Made by a program: the position numbers and the translations under genes. DNA of 62,824 bases from Aliibacillus thermotolerans. Lineage in GTDB: Bacteria > Bacillota > Bacilli > Bacillales > Marinococcaceae. Below the pieces are notes generated by a model. It was not told the DNA's origin. It saw only the letters and a list, made by a program, of their open reading frames with translations, and ran no database searches. The stretch spans positions 1-62,824 of the forward strand of contig NZ_WKJG01000019.1 in NCBI RefSeq assembly GCF_027853235.1, in the 5' to 3' direction. Shown piece by piece: positions 62,503 through 62,824 of the stretch; the first letter of the stretch is position 1; the number at the start of each line of letters is the position of its first letter.

Positions 62503-62548
62503 GGAACCATAAAATTTCCGTTTGGAAACTTTATGGTTCCTTTTATTT
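62503..62548 (+). terminator. Terminator after ssrA
   Basis: GGAACCATAAAATTTCC pairs with GGAAACTTTATGGTTCC, followed by TTTTATTTT. A partial third copy of the arm, ATTTTATGGTTC, follows at 62554-62565. Confidence 0.85.
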
Positions 62549-62565
62549 TAGGAAATTTTATGGTT

Positions 62566-62824
62566 CAATTTTAATAAATCTTTCCTTTTTGGATCGTTTT
62601 TTTCATTTTAGTCACTAAATAATGTATAAAACTTTGTTAATAAATTGTAGTAATTATGCCGCACTCTAATTTTAGTAATCCTCTTTTTAATTTTTAAACT
62701 CAGCTTTCGCAGTCCAAAATCTTGTTTAAATGCTTGATGTAAATGGTTTTGGGAAGTACAAAATTATCATTTGACATTTTTTAAAACATAAAGAAAGACA
62801 CCTATTCTTTTGGTAAAATATTGG
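62566..62824. other. AT-rich sequence with no recognised gene, window end
   Basis: No convincing reading frame. A TTGACA hexamer at 62771-62776 suggests a promoter for something beyond the window. The 3' side of ssrA is a common integration site for mobile elements, but no second copy of the tmRNA end is visible here. Confidence 0.5.

Noticed and set aside
62440-62824. Integrated element at the 3' end of ssrA
   Set aside because: No integrase and no second copy of the tmRNA end lie within the window, so integration cannot be shown.

Overview
The window is a stretch of low-GC Bacillota chromosome, almost certainly from an endospore-forming member of the Bacillaceae. From about 17.6 kb to the end the gene order follows the conserved Bacillus backbone: ctpB-minJ-csbA-uvrBA-yvlBCD-hprK-lgt-yvoD-ppaX-yvoF, hisZGDBAFI, trxB, yvcI-rapZ-glmR-whiA-crh, clpP, sigL, gap-pgk-tpiA-gpmI-eno, secG-esterases-rnr-smpB-ssrA. 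The sporulation gene yunB, Crh, HPr kinase and a B. subtilis-type tmRNA resume site support this placement. No species can be named from the sequence alone.

Positions 1-16.4 kb form an accessory region that looks AT-richer than the backbone. It begins with a coiled-coil protein, a 46-residue Cys-rich peptide and a JAMM/M67 metalloprotease whose reading frame appears to need a frameshift. Next come two sulfotransferase genes, one of them fused to glycosyltransferase domains and carrying an internal Shine-Dalgarno/ATG, and two further glycosyltransferases. An eight-gene minus-strand run then encodes ATP sulfurylase, an SLC13-type (probably sulfate) permease, APS kinase, a glycosyltransferase, a UDP-GlcNAc 2-epimerase, a UDP-GlcNAc 4,6-dehydratase and two SDR reductases/epimerases. 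Together these can import and activate sulfate to PAPS, make a 2-acetamido-2,6-dideoxy-L-hexose nucleotide (UDP-L-FucNAc or UDP-L-QuiNAc), and assemble and sulfate a glycan. No cysH or siroheme gene is present, so the PAPS looks destined for sulfonation. This putative sulfated surface-glycan locus is the most interesting system here.

From 16.4 to 32 kb there is a secreted polysaccharide deacetylase, division/sporulation genes, the SOS-type uvrBA pair with a LexA box, an envelope-stress yvlBCD group, and hprK-lgt-yvoD-ppaX-yvoF. A four-gene minus-strand operon (31.9-35.4 kb) couples a Tat-signal-bearing gluconate-dehydrogenase-type small subunit and a GMC flavoprotein to tatA and tatC. The his operon (36.3-42.2 kb) is complete except that hisH is cleanly missing. 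The glycolytic operon lacks its usual regulator gene cggR between sigL and gap.

A repeat family occupies three intergenic places. Two nearly identical elements (2.34-2.77 and 27.50-27.88 kb) are built of 52-bp tandem units, start with a perfect terminator hairpin, have imperfect terminal inverted repeats and differ by exactly one unit plus 2 bp. A third, more diverged array (35.6-36.0 kb) shares the unit length and the palindromic core. The window ends with ssrA, its promoter and its terminator.
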